A DNA stretch of 64,000 bases from Croceicoccus estronivorus (lineage in GTDB: Bacteria; Pseudomonadota; Alphaproteobacteria; Sphingomonadales; Sphingomonadaceae). The notes below the pieces were generated by a model. That model made no database searches, was not told where the DNA came from, and worked only from the letters and a program-made list of their open reading frames with translations. Location: contig NZ_JRQQ01000009.1 of the NCBI RefSeq assembly GCF_001625325.1, positions 142,918-206,917 on the forward strand, read 5' to 3'. Each line of letters begins with the position of its first letter. The first letter of the stretch is position 1. Positions 34,769 through 44,992 of this stretch are shown here, in pieces. The translations under genes were made by a program, and so were the position numbers.

Positions 34769-36277
34769 TCAAAGCTGGAGAATGACGGTCTTGGTCTCAA
34801 GATAGGGTTCGATGCCCTGCCGTCCCTGTTCCCGCCCGATGCCTGACTGCTTGTAGCCGCCGAAGGGCAGCGCAGGGTCGATCGCCGCATGGCAGTTGCC
34901 CCATATGGTCCCGGCTTTGATCTTGCTGGCGAGCTTGTGCATTGTCGACAGGTCGCGGGTCCACACGCCTGCGCCAAGGCCATAGGCGGTATCGTTCGCC
35001 GCCTTCGCCACTTCGTCCAGATCGTCGAAGCGCTGGGCGACTACGACGGGTCCGAAGATTTCCTCCCGCACCACGCTCATCTGCGGATTCACGTCGGCCA
35101 GCACGGTCGGATTGACGAAATAGCCGTCGCCCGCCGGGCTGTCGCCGCCGGTGACCACACTGGCCCCGTCGCGCTTCCCGGCCGCGATATAGCCCATCAC
35201 CCGGTCGAGTTGTTCGGCGGAAACCAGCGGACCCATTTGCGCGGCGGGGTCCAGCGCCGGGCGCGGCGTCCACCGCGGTGCGGCGGTCGAGATGCCTTCC
35301 AGTACGCTGTCGAAGATCGAACGGTGCGCGAACAGCCGCGACCCCGCCACGCAGACTTGCCCCGAATTGAAGAAGATCGCCGATGCCGCGCCTTTCGCCG
35401 CCTGCTTCACATCGGCATCGGGCATGACGATGACGGGTGACTTGCCGCCCAGTTCCAGCGTGATCCGCTTCATGGTGTCCGTGGCGTTCCGCCGGATCGC
35501 CTTGCCCACGTCGGTCGATCCCGTGAACGCCACCTTGTCCACATCGGGGTGGCGCACCAGCAGGTCGCCTGCGGTTTCGCCGTAGCCGGTGAGGATATTG
35601 ACGACCCCTGCGGGAAAGCCGGCTTCCGCCACCAGATCGGCCAGCCGCAGTGCCGTCAGCGGTGTCTGTTCGGCGGGTTTCAGGATCAGAGTGCAGCCTG
35701 CGGCCAGTGCCGGGGCAATTTTCTGGCATGCCATCAGCAGAGGGAAGTTCCACGGGACGATCTGTACGCAGACGCCAACCGGCTCTCGTACCGTGTATCC
35801 GAAGACCTGTTCGCCCGGCATTGCATAAGGCGCTGCCGTCTCGCCGGTGAGCTTGCCTGCCCACCCCGCCATGTAGCGGATCTCGCTGATCGCTGCGGGA
35901 ATATCGACCACTGTGGCGATGCCTTTGGGCTTGCCGTTGTCGATCGCCTCAAGTTCCGCGAGTTCGTCCGCATGGTCATGGAGCAAGTCGGCGAGACGGA
36001 TCATGATCCGTTCCCGTTCCATCGGCGGCATGTTCGACCAGCGGCCATCGTCGAAAGCAGAACGGGCCGCGGCAACCGCGCGCTCCACATCCTTGCCCGA
36101 TGCATCGACGACATGGGCGATGACTTTGCCGGAGGACGGATCTTCGACCTCGATCAGCGCATCGTGGCTCGAATCCACCCAATCTCCGTTGATGAACAAT
36201 TGCGGCTTGCGGCCGATCACTTTGCGGGCTGCTTCGGAATAAGCAGGTTGTGCGGGGATTGTGGCGGATTGCGTCAT
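34769..36277 (-). CDS. NAD(P)-dependent aldehyde dehydrogenase
   Basis: A 502-residue ALDH that oxidises an aldehyde to the acid. The signatures are intact: VPWNFPLLMACQKIAPALAAGCT, GSTDVGKAIRR (Rossmann), the catalytic Glu in LELGGKSP, and the catalytic Cys in FFNSGQVCVAGSR. The C-terminus has PFGGYKQSGIGRE. ATG 36277 has AGGAG 11 bases upstream; an upstream in-frame extension to 36373 overlaps the GlcG-like gene. It is close to plant-type and betaine/phenylacetaldehyde-type ALDHs. It follows the GlcG-like gene by 31 bases and is probably cotranscribed with it. Confidence 0.92.
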   Translation of the reverse strand: MTQSATIPAQPAYSEAARKVIGRKPQLFINGDWVDSSHDALIEVEDPSSGKVIAHVVDASGKDVERAVAAARSAFDDGRWSNMPPMERERIMIRLADLLHDHADELAELEAIDNGKPKGIATVVDIPAAISEIRYMAGWAGKLTGETAAPYAMPGEQVFGYTVREPVGVCVQIVPWNFPLLMACQKIAPALAAGCTLILKPAEQTPLTALRLADLVAEAGFPAGVVNILTGYGETAGDLLVRHPDVDKVAFTGSTDVGKAIRRNATDTMKRITLELGGKSPVIVMPDADVKQAAKGAASAIFFNSGQVCVAGSRLFAHRSIFDSVLEGISTAAPRWTPRPALDPAAQMGPLVSAEQLDRVMGYIAAGKRDGASVVTGGDSPAGDGYFVNPTVLADVNPQMSVVREEIFGPVVVAQRFDDLDEVAKAANDTAYGLGAGVWTRDLSTMHKLASKIKAGTIWGNCHAAIDPALPFGGYKQSGIGREQGRQGIEPYLETKTVILQL

Positions 36278-36308
36278 GGCTCGTGGTTCTCCTGCTCGCT
36301 CGATCGTC

Positions 36309-36740
36309 TTATGCGCCGGTATCGGCGGCCAGGCCGGCAGCGTCCAGCGCGGCCAGCGCACAGGCTTCGTCATTGTCGGAAGTCTCGCCGCTGACGCCGA
36401 CAGCGCCGACGAGGACCCCTTCGCTGTTGCGGACCAGAACGCCGCCGGGGACCGGGACGATCCCCTTGGGAAAGATCGATGCGACGGCGGTCATGAACGC
36501 GGGCATGGCGGTCGCCCGCTTGGCCAGTTCACGGCCACCGAAACCCATGGCAATGCACCCGGCCGCCTTGCCGATGGCGATGTCCGCGCGGTGGAGCGAG
36601 GTACGGTGATCGCGCAGGATCGCCAGCGGCTGCCCCCCGGTGTCGAGCACTGCCACGGCGAGCGGCAGGAATCCGCGCTTTTCCCCTTCTGCCAGCGTGT
36701 CGCGCGCGATTTGCAATGCCTGGTCCAGCGTCAAGCCCAT
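36309..36740 (-). CDS. GlcG/HbpS-like (heme-binding-type) protein
   Basis: A 143-residue GlcG/HbpS-family protein (DUF336), with GLTLDQALQIARDTLAEG, LAVAVLDTGGQPLAILRDHRTS, IAIGKAAGCIAMGFGGREL, and the end GAVGVSGETSDNDEACALAAL. Members bind heme or cobalamin or help small-molecule oxidation operons; the exact role is unclear. ATG 36740 has GGGGACC five bases upstream. It is the first gene of a minus-strand pair with the aldehyde dehydrogenase and diverges from the glycine riboswitch. Confidence 0.88.
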   Translation of the reverse strand: MGLTLDQALQIARDTLAEGEKRGFLPLAVAVLDTGGQPLAILRDHRTSLHRADIAIGKAAGCIAMGFGGRELAKRATAMPAFMTAVASIFPKGIVPVPGGVLVRNSEGVLVGAVGVSGETSDNDEACALAALDAAGLAADTGA

Positions 36741-36947
36741 CAAAGGTCCCCTTTGTGTCACATCCGTGGGGCAGAAGCGCCCCGTTCGCCGGGCAGATAC
36801 AGGAGCATGCGATGATGGGAAAGGCCGCCACGGGACACCCCTTGGTGAATGGCCGCTGTCGATATCTCTGCATCATGCGATTGACTCCCTGCGGGCAGGC
36901 GGGAAAAGCTGCTTTCGTCTTCCGGAGTCGCATGGCTCCGGGCGTCA

Positions 36948-37152
36948 CGCGGGAGAGATCCCGAACGGCGGGCGGGCTACCGTTTGCAGTTCGGGGCGCC
37001 GAAGGAGCAACCACCCCGGAAACTCTCAGGCAGAAGGACCGCGTCGCGTATGAGGCACTCTGGAAAGCGGGTGGCTGGGCTGCCCCACCGAAGGGGTAAT
37101 CTTGCGGGGAAACTCGCGGGCCAAGCTCTCAGGTTTCCCGACAGAGGGGGTG
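36948..37152 (+). ncRNA. Tandem glycine riboswitch
   Basis: Two glycine-aptamer modules in series. The first (about 36948-37044) has GGGAGAG, then GCCGAAGGAGCAA, and CTCTCAGGCAGAAGGACCGC. The second (about 37051-37152) repeats the order with CTCTGGAAAGCGGGTGG, CACCGAAGGGGTAA and CTCTCAGG, closing with GACAGAGGGGG. The two are joined by a short linker, as in cooperative glycine riboswitches. The gcvT start lies 57 bases downstream, so the switch should turn on glycine cleavage when glycine is high. The 468-base gap 36741-37208 holds this element and the divergent promoter of the GlcG-like gene. Confidence 0.93.
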
Positions 37153-37208
37153 CGATGGTGAAAATTCCTCGTTGCGGGGGATTGCCGTTGCGTGTCGGGG
37201 ACGAATGA

Positions 37209-38378
37209 ATGAGCGATTTTGAACAATCTGTGCAGGACCAGGACGAGGCGGAGGACCTTCCGCCCGCCACCCTGCCGCTCGATGCATGGCATCGTGCACG
37301 TGACGCGCGGATGGTGGAATTCGCCGGCTACTGGATGCCGGTGCAATACAAGGGCATCATCGAGGAACACCTGTGGACGCGGGCGCACGCCGGGCTGTTC
37401 GACGTCAGCCACATGGGCCAGCTCGAAGTATCGGGAGAAGGTGCCGCCGCAGCACTGGAGGCGCTGCTGCCGGCGGATGTCGCCGGGCTTGCGCCGGGGC
37501 GGATACGCTATTCGCTGCTGCTGGATGAAGCAGGCGGTATTCTCGACGATCTCATGGTCACGAACCGGGGCGGGACGTATTATCTCGTCGTCAACGGCGC
37601 GACGAAGTGGGACGATATTGCCCATTTGCGCGAATATCTGCCCGATGAAGTGACGCTCAATCACCTCGACGAACATGGCTTGCTGGCACTGCAAGGGCCG
37701 GATGCGGCACAGGTGCTCGTTCGGCTGGGACTGACGCCGGCCCTGCCCGGCAGTCCGGCGGTCGATGCGCTGTCGTTCATGCAGGCTGCACCCTATTATT
37801 GGGGCGAGCGCCCGCTCGGTATTTCCCGTTCCGGTTACACGGGCGAGGATGGCTATGAAATTTCCGTTCGCGCTGCGGACATTGTGGCGCTGGCGGATGC
37901 GCTGTGTGCTGACGATACGGTCATGCCGGTGGGCCTCGGCGCGCGGGATTCGCTTCGGCTCGAAGCGGGCCTGCCGCTTTACGGTCATGACCTGACGCCG
38001 GAAACCGGCCCGGTGGAAGCGGGTCTCGCCTTTGCGATCAGCAAGCGCAGGCGGATCGAAGGCGGTTTCCCGGGCGCGGATCGCGTTGTGGAGGAAATCT
38101 CGGCCGGGCCTGCGCGCAAGCGGGTTGGGCTGCTGGTCGATGGGCGGATGCCCGCTCGCGAAGGGGCACTGGTATTCGCCGGGGACGAGCAGGTCGGCGT
38201 GGTGACGTCCGGCGGTTTCTCGCCCTCGCTCGAACGTCCGATTGCGATGGCCTACGTTGCGGCGGGCCATGCCGCGCCCGGCACGCCGCTTGAACTGGAG
38301 GTGAGGAAGCGCCGCCTTGCGGCCACTGTCACCCCGATGCCTTTCGTTCCTCACAAATACCACCGGCAGGGAGGCTGA
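37209..38378 (+). CDS. gcvT: Aminomethyltransferase of the glycine cleavage system (T protein)
   Basis: A 389-residue tetrahydrofolate-dependent T protein that takes the methylamine from lipoyl-GcvH and releases ammonia and 5,10-methylene-THF. Segments include ARMVEFAGYWMPVQYKGI, HAGLFDVSHMGQLEV, SRSGYTGEDGYEIS, and GLGARDSLRLEAGLPLYGHDL. It starts at ATG 37209 with GGGGACGA upstream, and it has a 25-residue acidic N-terminal tail absent from E. coli GcvT. It is the first gene of the riboswitch-controlled operon and is followed by gcvH three bases later. Confidence 0.96.
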   Translation: MSDFEQSVQDQDEAEDLPPATLPLDAWHRARDARMVEFAGYWMPVQYKGIIEEHLWTRAHAGLFDVSHMGQLEVSGEGAAAALEALLPADVAGLAPGRIRYSLLLDEAGGILDDLMVTNRGGTYYLVVNGATKWDDIAHLREYLPDEVTLNHLDEHGLLALQGPDAAQVLVRLGLTPALPGSPAVDALSFMQAAPYYWGERPLGISRSGYTGEDGYEISVRAADIVALADALCADDTVMPVGLGARDSLRLEAGLPLYGHDLTPETGPVEAGLAFAISKRRRIEGGFPGADRVVEEISAGPARKRVGLLVDGRMPAREGALVFAGDEQVGVVTSGGFSPSLERPIAMAYVAAGHAAPGTPLELEVRKRRLAATVTPMPFVPHKYHRQGG

Positions 38379-38381
38379 ATC

Positions 38382-38753
38382 ATGAGCCGTTATTTTACCG
38401 ATGAACATGAATGGATCGAGGTTGAAGGCGATGTCGCGACTGTCGGCATCACCGATTATGCGCAAGGGCAGCTGGGCGACATCGTGTTCGTCGAAGTGCC
38501 TGCGCCCGGCGCGAAGCTGGAAAAGGGCCAGGAAGCTGCCGTCGTGGAATCGGTCAAGGCCGCATCGGACGTCTATGCGCCGATCGGTGGTACGGTGCTC
38601 GAAGGCAACGAGGCGTTGGAAGACGATCCCGCGCTGGTCAATTCCGATGCCGAAGGGGATGGCTGGTTCTTCAAACTGACCATCGCCGACAAGGGCGAGC
38701 TGGATGGCCTGATGGACGAGGCGGCCTACCTGGCGTTCGTCGACAGCCTCTGA
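38382..38753 (+). CDS. gcvH: Glycine cleavage system H protein
   Basis: A 123-residue lipoyl carrier. The lipoylation Lys is in [15 protein letters not shown], and the fold starts with [21 protein letters not shown]. It shuttles the aminomethyl group between GcvP and GcvT. AGGGAGG lies eight bases before the ATG. It sits between gcvT and gcvPA in one operon. Confidence 0.97.
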   Translation: MSRYFTDEHEWIEVEGDVATVGITDYAQGQLGDIVFVEVPAPGAKLEKGQEAAVVESVKAASDVYAPIGGTVLEGNEALEDDPALVNSDAEGDGWFFKLTIADKGELDGLMDEAAYLAFVDSL

Positions 38754-38767
38754 AGAGAGGACACAGA

Positions 38768-40126
38768 ATGCGTTATCTCCCCCTGACCGAGGCCGACCGT
38801 TCCGCGATGCTGGAACGGATCGGCGCATCTTCGGTCGATGCCCTGTTCGCCGATGTGCCGGAAACAGCGCGGCTGGCTGGACCGGTCGAAGGCTTGCCGG
38901 GTCATGCCGGCGAAATGGCGGTGGAACGGCACATGACCCGGCTGGCGACGCAGAACGCCAGCGCGGGCAGTGTCCCGTTCTTTCTCGGGGCGGGGGCCTA
39001 TCGCCACCATGTTCCTGCCAGCGTGGATCACCTGATCCAGCGCGGCGAATTCCTGACGGCCTATACGCCGTACCAGCCGGAAATCGCTCAGGGAACGCTG
39101 CAGATGCTGTTCGAATTCCAGACGCAGGTCGCCCGCCTGCTCGGCTGCGATGTGGCCAATGCGTCGATGTACGACGGTTCGACAGCCTGTTGGGAAGCGA
39201 TAGCCATGGCGGGGCGGATCACCCGGCGAAAGAAGGCAATCCTCTCATCAGGCCTGCACCCGCATTATGTGGCCACTGTTGAAACCATGGCCCGCTTTAC
39301 CGGAGATGCGATCCATTACGCGCCGCCTGCGCTGGTTGCGGAGCCGGACATCGAGGCACTGGCTGCGCAAGTGGATCAGGAAACGGGCTGCGTCGTGGTG
39401 CAGTATCCCGATATTCTCGGCCGGATCGGTGATCTTTCCGCGCTGGCCGAAGCCGTTCATGACGTCGGCGCTCTGCTGGTTGCGGTTGTGACGGAGCCGG
39501 TGGCCCTGGGGGCGATACGCAGTCCCGGTGCCATGGGCGCGGACATCGTTGTCGGTGAAGGGCAATCGCTGGGCGTCGGATTGCAATTCGGCGGGCCTTA
39601 TCTGGGCCTGTTCGCCACGCGGGAGAAGTATGTCCGCCAGATGCCGGGACGGCTGGCCGGGGAGACGGTGGATGCGGCCGGGCGGCGCGGTTTCGTGCTG
39701 ACGCTTTCCACGCGGGAACAGCATATCCGCCGGGAAAAGGCGACATCCAACATCTGCACCAATTCCGGCCTGTGCGCTCTGGCGTTCTCCGTCCACCTTA
39801 CTCTTCTGGGTGAAAAGGGGTTGCGGGCACTGGCGGCGGAAAATCACCGGCTGGCCTGCCTTGCGGCCGACCGGCTGGCACGGGTTCCGGGTGTGTCGAT
39901 CATCAACACGAGCTTCTTCAACGAATTTGCCTTGCGGATCGACGGGGATGCCCGACAGGTCGTGCGCGATCTTGCGGCCAAGGGGCTGCTGGCGGGCGTT
40001 TCACTCGGGCGGCTCTACCCCGGCCAATCGGACCTGGCGGGCGGTTTGCTGGTCGCCGTCACGGAAACGGTGGAGCAGGAGGATATCGAAGCCCTTGCCG
40101 CCGGGCTTGAGGAGGCGCTGGCATGA
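38768..40126 (+). CDS. gcvPA: Glycine dehydrogenase (decarboxylating) subunit 1
   Basis: A 452-residue N-terminal half of the split P protein. Segments include [44 protein letters not shown], and [14 protein letters not shown]. It combines with GcvPB to decarboxylate glycine; the PLP Lys is in the other subunit. The stop overlaps the gcvPB start (ATGA). Split GcvP occurs in many alphaproteobacteria and Firmicutes, whereas E. coli has one fused chain. Confidence 0.96.
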   Translation: MRYLPLTEADRSAMLERIGASSVDALFADVPETARLAGPVEGLPGHAGEMAVERHMTRLATQNASAGSVPFFLGAGAYRHHVPASVDHLIQRGEFLTAYTPYQPEIAQGTLQMLFEFQTQVARLLGCDVANASMYDGSTACWEAIAMAGRITRRKKAILSSGLHPHYVATVETMARFTGDAIHYAPPALVAEPDIEALAAQVDQETGCVVVQYPDILGRIGDLSALAEAVHDVGALLVAVVTEPVALGAIRSPGAMGADIVVGEGQSLGVGLQFGGPYLGLFATREKYVRQMPGRLAGETVDAAGRRGFVLTLSTREQHIRREKATSNICTNSGLCALAFSVHLTLLGEKGLRALAAENHRLACLAADRLARVPGVSIINTSFFNEFALRIDGDARQVVRDLAAKGLLAGVSLGRLYPGQSDLAGGLLVAVTETVEQEDIEALAAGLEEALA

Positions 40127-41676
40127 GCATCAATCCATCGGGCTGGCGCCCGTCGCTGGCGGCGAACGATACGGTACAGGAACCGACCGGCACAGTGACG
40201 GGTAATCGGGCATTGACGCTTGAGGAACCGTTGCTGTTCGAACTCGGCACCAGTGACACCTGCGGTGTCGACCTTCCCGTGCCGGACGACGCCATTTCGC
40301 CTCGGCTGGGTGGGCTGGAACGGGACGAGGCCATCGGCCTGCCCGGTCTGTCGGAACCGGAAACGGTACGCCATTACACACGCCTCAGCAGGCAGAACTA
40401 CGCTATCGACTTGGGCATCTTTCCGCTCGGCTCCTGCACGATGAAGCACAATCCGCGCTTGAACGAGAAAGTTGCGCGATTGCCCGGTTTTGCCGATCTC
40501 CACCCACTCCAGCCCGAAATGACAGTGCAGGGCGCACTGGGCGTGATTGCGGAACTGGGCGAATGGCTGCTGCGCCTGACGGCCATGGCGGGTGTGGCGA
40601 TGAGCCCCAAGGCTGGTGCCCATGGCGAATTGTGTGGGATATTGTGCATCCGTGCCGCGCTCGAAGCGCGGGGGGATGCGCGTGAAGTAATTCTGGTGCC
40701 CGAAAGCGCGCATGGCACCAATCCGGCCACAGCGGCATTTGCCAATTACCGGGTCGAAAGCATTCCCGGCACGCCTGAAGGACGGGTTGATCTCGAAGCG
40801 CTCAAGGCGCGGCTGGGCGGCGATGTCGCGGCTGTGATGATCACCAACCCCAATACCTGCGGGCTGTTCGAACGGGACATGAAAGCGATTTCCGACGCGA
40901 CCCATGCCGCCGGCGCTTTCGTCTATTGCGACGGTGCCAATTTCAACGCGATCGTCGGGCGGGTCAGGCCGGGCGATCTCGGCATCGATGCGATGCATAT
41001 CAACTTGCACAAGACGTTTTCCACACCGCATGGCGGTGGCGGGCCGGGCAGTGGGCCGGTCGTGTTGTCGCAGGCGCTGGCTCCGTTTGCGCCGCTGCCA
41101 TTCGTGGTGCGAACCGCGGAAGGCTATCGCCTGGTGGAAGAAGAAACGGCGGCAGACAATGGCGGTGTGCAGGCGTTCGGGCGGATGAGCGCCTTTCACG
41201 GCCAGATGGGCATGTTCACTCGCGCGTTGGCCTATATCCTCAGCCATGGGGCGGACGGACTGCGGCAAGTCGCGGAAGATGCCGTGCTGGCCGCCAACTA
41301 CGTACTCCGCAGTCTGGATGACGTGCTGGATGCGCCGTTCGGTGCGTCGGGGCCGTGCATGCACGAGGCGCTGTTCAGCGACAGGGGGTTCGCAGACGGG
41401 ATTTCGACCATCGACGTGGCAAAGGCCCTGATTGACGAAGGCTTCCATCCGATGACGATGTATTTTCCGCTGGTTGTTCACGGAGCGATGCTGATCGAAC
41501 CGACCGAATGCGAGAGCAAGGCTTCTCTCGACCAGTTCATTGCCGCGTTGCGCCACATTGCCGAACGGGCCCGCTCCGGCGATTCCGCTTTGTCCGAAGC
41601 CCCGATCCATGCACCGCGCCGCCGGCTGGACGAAACACTGGCCGCGCGGAAGCCCCGGCTTGTCTGGCGGGACTGA
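40123..41676 (+). CDS. gcvPB: Glycine dehydrogenase (decarboxylating) subunit 2
   Basis: A 517-residue catalytic half of the split P protein. The PLP-binding Lys is in [18 protein letters not shown]. It has [17 protein letters not shown] and [18 protein letters not shown]. It is coupled to gcvPA through a four-base overlap. It ends the riboswitch operon; a 81-base gap with no clear terminator separates it from the next SDR gene. Confidence 0.96.
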   Translation: MSINPSGWRPSLAANDTVQEPTGTVTGNRALTLEEPLLFELGTSDTCGVDLPVPDDAISPRLGGLERDEAIGLPGLSEPETVRHYTRLSRQNYAIDLGIFPLGSCTMKHNPRLNEKVARLPGFADLHPLQPEMTVQGALGVIAELGEWLLRLTAMAGVAMSPKAGAHGELCGILCIRAALEARGDAREVILVPESAHGTNPATAAFANYRVESIPGTPEGRVDLEALKARLGGDVAAVMITNPNTCGLFERDMKAISDATHAAGAFVYCDGANFNAIVGRVRPGDLGIDAMHINLHKTFSTPHGGGGPGSGPVVLSQALAPFAPLPFVVRTAEGYRLVEEETAADNGGVQAFGRMSAFHGQMGMFTRALAYILSHGADGLRQVAEDAVLAANYVLRSLDDVLDAPFGASGPCMHEALFSDRGFADGISTIDVAKALIDEGFHPMTMYFPLVVHGAMLIEPTECESKASLDQFIAALRHIAERARSGDSALSEAPIHAPRRRLDETLAARKPRLVWRD

Positions 41677-41757
41677 ACGGTAATCCGAAACTCCCGTTCT
41701 AGCCGTTGCCCCCGTCGGGTGCAGGCGTTACAGACCGCCTGAGAATTGGGAGATTTT

Positions 41758-42585
41758 ATGCTGGATTTTAAAGGTAAGACAATACTTGTCACCGGTGGCG
41801 GGGCAGGCATCGGCCGCGCAATTGCAGAAGCTTTCGGCGGCGCTGGTGCGAATGTCGTGGTTGCGGAACTGGACGAAAGCCGGGTGGCGGACGTGCGTTC
41901 CGCTCTCGAATCGGCAGGCGTGGATGCACTGGTTTCTCACACCGATGTGCGGGACCGGGCGGCAGTGGATGCGCTGATGGGCGAAGTGCAGAAGCGTTTC
42001 GGCGGACTGGACGTCCTCGTAAACAATGTCGGCGATTTCCTCGGCGTGGCCAAGCCGTTTGAAATGGTGACGGACGAGGAACTGGACGCCCTGTACGCGA
42101 CCAACATGAAATCGGTGTTCCTGGCGACGCGCGCCGCGATTCCCATGCTGCGTCCGGGCGGCAGCATCATCTCGATCTCCTCGATCGAGGCATTCCGCGG
42201 CATTCCGATGACGACTGTTTATTCGGCCTTCAAGCACGCGATCACCGGCTTTACCCGCAGTCTCTCGCTCGAACTCGGGCCGAAGAACATTCGGGTCAAC
42301 GCCATCGCACCGGAAACGACCGAAACGCCGCAGGTTCCGGTGCATTCGCTGATCGCGCCGGAGCATAAGGACCACATCGATCGCTGGATTCCGCTGGGCC
42401 GCTTCGGCAAGCCGGAAGATGCAGCGGGTGCCGCGCTGTTCCTTGCTTCCGACCTGGCGAGCTGGATCACGGGGACGACGATCAATCTCGACGGTGGCGC
42501 CTTGGCAGCCGGCGGCTGGTATCGCGATCCCAATGGCCGTTGGACGAATGTTCCGGTCGTAAGCGGCAACGGCTTCAATTTCTAA
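41758..42585 (+). CDS. SDR-family oxidoreductase
   Basis: A 275-residue short-chain dehydrogenase with TGGGAGIG, NNVGD in place of NNAG, a catalytic Ser in SIISISSIEAF, and the YSAFK motif. TTGGGAGA precedes ATG 41758. The C-terminal extension after DGGALAAGGWYRDPNGRW is longer than in most SDRs. It forms a group with the epimerase-like and SnoaL-like genes that mirrors the SDR/SnoaL/SDR run at 19688, suggesting a second set for modifying a related substrate. Confidence 0.9.
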   Translation: MLDFKGKTILVTGGGAGIGRAIAEAFGGAGANVVVAELDESRVADVRSALESAGVDALVSHTDVRDRAAVDALMGEVQKRFGGLDVLVNNVGDFLGVAKPFEMVTDEELDALYATNMKSVFLATRAAIPMLRPGGSIISISSIEAFRGIPMTTVYSAFKHAITGFTRSLSLELGPKNIRVNAIAPETTETPQVPVHSLIAPEHKDHIDRWIPLGRFGKPEDAAGAALFLASDLASWITGTTINLDGGALAAGGWYRDPNGRWTNVPVVSGNGFNF

Positions 42586-42618
42586 GACACGCGCACTGCA
42601 AGGCGCGGGGGAGAGAAT

Positions 42619-43527
42619 ATGAAAATCCTGGTGGTAGGCGGAACGGGCATGATCGGCGGTCATGCGGCGCTGTATCTCAAGTCGCTCGGCCATGATGTGT
42701 CGATTGCGGGCCGTCGCCCGCCCCAGGAAACGACCGAACTGGCGAAGCTGCCCTTCGTCCAGGGCGATTTCATGGAAGGCACTTTCACCAAGGACCAGCT
42801 TGCCCCGTTCGAGGCAGTCGTCTTCGCTGCCGGAAACGACATTCGCCATTTGCCCAAGGGCGCCAAGTTCGGCGAGCATGTGCTGCGTTCCAACGCGGAA
42901 TGCGTTCCCAAATTCGCCGCGCTTTGCCGCGATGCCGGGGTCAAGCGTTTCGTGCACATCGGCAGCTTCTATCCGCATGTCGCGCCCGAACTGCTCGAGA
43001 CGAACGACTACATTCGTTCGCGCAAGCTGGCGGTCGACGGCATCATTGCGCTGGCCACCCCCGATTTCCACGTTTGCAGCCTCGACGCGCCATTCGTTGT
43101 CGGAACCGTACCGGGCATGAGCCTGCCGATGTTCGAGACCTATACGCGTTATGCCGAAGGCAAGCTGGAAGGAATGGAGCCGTTCGGTCCAGCCGGGGGG
43201 ACGAATTTCATTTCCTGCCGTTCGTTGTCCGAAGCGATTGCCGGTGCGCTGGAGCGGGCGGAGAATGGCAAGGCCTATCTGGTCGGTGACGAGAACCTGA
43301 GCTTTGCAGACTATTTCGGCATGTTCTTCAAGGCTGCGGGCAATCCTGCGGAGGTGCCTTCGCTGGACAAGGAACATCCGCTGTTGCCCGATGTCGGTCT
43401 CTATACCGGTCGCGGCAACCAGGTGAACTATCAGCCCGATCCGCAGTCGCTCGAACTGCTTCGCTATCGCCGCAACGACATTGCGGCTGCCGTGAACGAA
43501 ATCGTGGCGCAATATCGCTCCACCTGA
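42619..43527 (+). CDS. NAD(P)-dependent epimerase/dehydratase-like (extended or atypical SDR)
   Basis: A 302-residue Rossmann-fold protein opening MKILVVGGTGMIGGHAALYLKS. The active-site Tyr/Lys pair appears as DYIRSRKLAVDG, a YxxxxK rather than YxxxK spacing, so it belongs to the atypical SDRs. GGGGGAGAG precedes the start. It follows the SDR gene by 33 bases and probably shares its operon. The substrate is unknown; an isomerase, reductase or dehydratase role is possible. Confidence 0.85.
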   Translation: MKILVVGGTGMIGGHAALYLKSLGHDVSIAGRRPPQETTELAKLPFVQGDFMEGTFTKDQLAPFEAVVFAAGNDIRHLPKGAKFGEHVLRSNAECVPKFAALCRDAGVKRFVHIGSFYPHVAPELLETNDYIRSRKLAVDGIIALATPDFHVCSLDAPFVVGTVPGMSLPMFETYTRYAEGKLEGMEPFGPAGGTNFISCRSLSEAIAGALERAENGKAYLVGDENLSFADYFGMFFKAAGNPAEVPSLDKEHPLLPDVGLYTGRGNQVNYQPDPQSLELLRYRRNDIAAAVNEIVAQYRST

Positions 43528-43681
43528 CGGCCGCATGCGGGCGGAGATACTTTCGCACGGATTGGGGCAGGTGTGTTTGCTGATCCTTCCGGGATACCGG
43601 GAGGGGGAATGACAAGTGTTGATTGGCCGAGGACGCCCATGTTCCCGGTCACTATGGACAAGCAGATTGGGAGTTAGTTGA

Positions 43682-44140
43682 GTGAGCGCTAATCAGGCAG
43701 AATTGGAAGCAGCGGAACGCGCCTATCGGAGGCTGGCCAGCCTTTATGCACGGGCGATGGACGCCAACGAGCCGGACCTTCTGAACGGGGTGATGACCAG
43801 TGACGGCACGATCGATTCAGTTGGTCACCTGATCGACGGAATCGACGCGGTACGGGCATGCCCCGGCATGCTGCGCGACATGTTCCTCATGACACAGCAT
43901 ACGATACACAACCAGACGGTTACCTTGGTATCGAACGACGAAGCGGAAGGCGAAACCTACTGCACGGCGAGCCATATCCAGCCGCCCGAAGCCGAAGGGA
44001 AGCCCCACACTGCCTTCGTATGGGCAATTCGTTATCAGGATCGCCTGCGCCGTGAAAATGGCGAATGGCGTCTGGCCGCCCGAGTGCTCCTGCTCGACTG
44101 GACGGAAACGCGCCCGGTCGATTGGAAAGGCCCCCGCTAA
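43682..44140 (+). CDS. SnoaL/NTF2-like domain protein
   Basis: A 152-residue NTF2-fold protein (RAYRRLASLYARAMDANEPDLLNGVMTSDGTIDS, HLIDGIDAVRACPG, HTIHNQTVTLVSNDEAEGETYCTASH, RLRRENGEWRLAARVLLLDWTETRP). Members isomerise or dehydrate ring substrates. It starts at GTG 43682 after GGGAG. It resembles the SnoaL-like protein at 20486 in fold and size. It lies 154 bases after the epimerase-like gene, so cotranscription is plausible but not certain. Confidence 0.82.
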   Translation: MSANQAELEAAERAYRRLASLYARAMDANEPDLLNGVMTSDGTIDSVGHLIDGIDAVRACPGMLRDMFLMTQHTIHNQTVTLVSNDEAEGETYCTASHIQPPEAEGKPHTAFVWAIRYQDRLRRENGEWRLAARVLLLDWTETRPVDWKGPR

Positions 44141-44205
44141 GGTTTCAAGTTCCCCGGGGTATTGGCCTTGCGCCGGCCGCCCCGGGGAACGACATTGGCG
44201 GGACC

Positions 44206-44925
44206 ATGCCTGCCGATCTCGATCTCAAGCCACCGCGCAGAGTGCGGATTGGTTTTATCCTGATAATCGTCCTGCTGCATGTCGCGGTGATTTTCGGGTT
44301 GATACGGGCCTTTGCGCCCGATCTGGCCTCCACGGCAGTGAACAAGGCTTTGTCTGTCCTGACTGTCACTGTGACGACGCCTGATCCCCCTGAAGCCAAT
44401 GCAGAGCCTGACCCCGCCCCGAATGAAGGCGCATCAGGTGCCGAAGGCCGCAATGCAAAATCGCGGCCCGTGTCTGCGCCAAAGCGGACGCTTCCCGTAA
44501 AGCCCGAACCTGTGCCGCCTGCTGCTTCCACCGGCGCGGAGAACACGTCAGGTGCCCGTGATGCGGGTGAGGGCGCAGGGGCGGCTGGTCCGGGCAACGG
44601 CACCGGCAGCGGGCGCAGTGGAAGCGGGCAAGGCGGGATTGCCGTGCGTGGAGTGGTCAAGATTTCCGGCGACATCAATTCCGCACGGGATTATCCCAAG
44701 GGTACGCGCGAACGGCGGATTGGGCACAGCGTGACGATCTTGTTGACCGTCGGAACATCCGGTCGCGTAACCGATTGCCGGGTCACGCAAAGCAGCCCCG
44801 ATCCGGAGGCGGATGCGATTACCTGCCAGCTTGCGGTGGAGCGGTTTCGCTTTCGTCCGGCTATCGATGCTCTGGGCGATCCCGTGCCGGGCAAATACGC
44901 CTGGCGGCAACGCTGGTTCTATTGA
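44206..44925 (+). CDS. TonB-like energy-transducer protein
   Basis: A 239-residue TonB-type protein. After a short cytoplasmic start (MPADLDLKPPRRVRIG) comes one membrane span (FILIIVLLHVAVIFGLI), a Pro/Ala/Gly-rich periplasmic linker (about residues 65-145), and a C-terminal TonB domain ending GDPVPGKYAWRQRWFY, with SVTILLTVGTSGRVTDCRV. It would pass proton-motive force from ExbB/ExbD to TonB-dependent receptors. No exbB or exbD is adjacent. ATG 44206 is chosen because upstream codons of the frame look non-coding. Confidence 0.85.
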   Translation: MPADLDLKPPRRVRIGFILIIVLLHVAVIFGLIRAFAPDLASTAVNKALSVLTVTVTTPDPPEANAEPDPAPNEGASGAEGRNAKSRPVSAPKRTLPVKPEPVPPAASTGAENTSGARDAGEGAGAAGPGNGTGSGRSGSGQGGIAVRGVVKISGDINSARDYPKGTRERRIGHSVTILLTVGTSGRVTDCRVTQSSPDPEADAITCQLAVERFRFRPAIDALGDPVPGKYAWRQRWFY

Positions 44926-44992
44926 TTCCTGGCAACCCTTTTTAAGCTCCTGCTTGCTACGGGGCCGCATTTGCGGAAGGTAAGCGGCTGAG

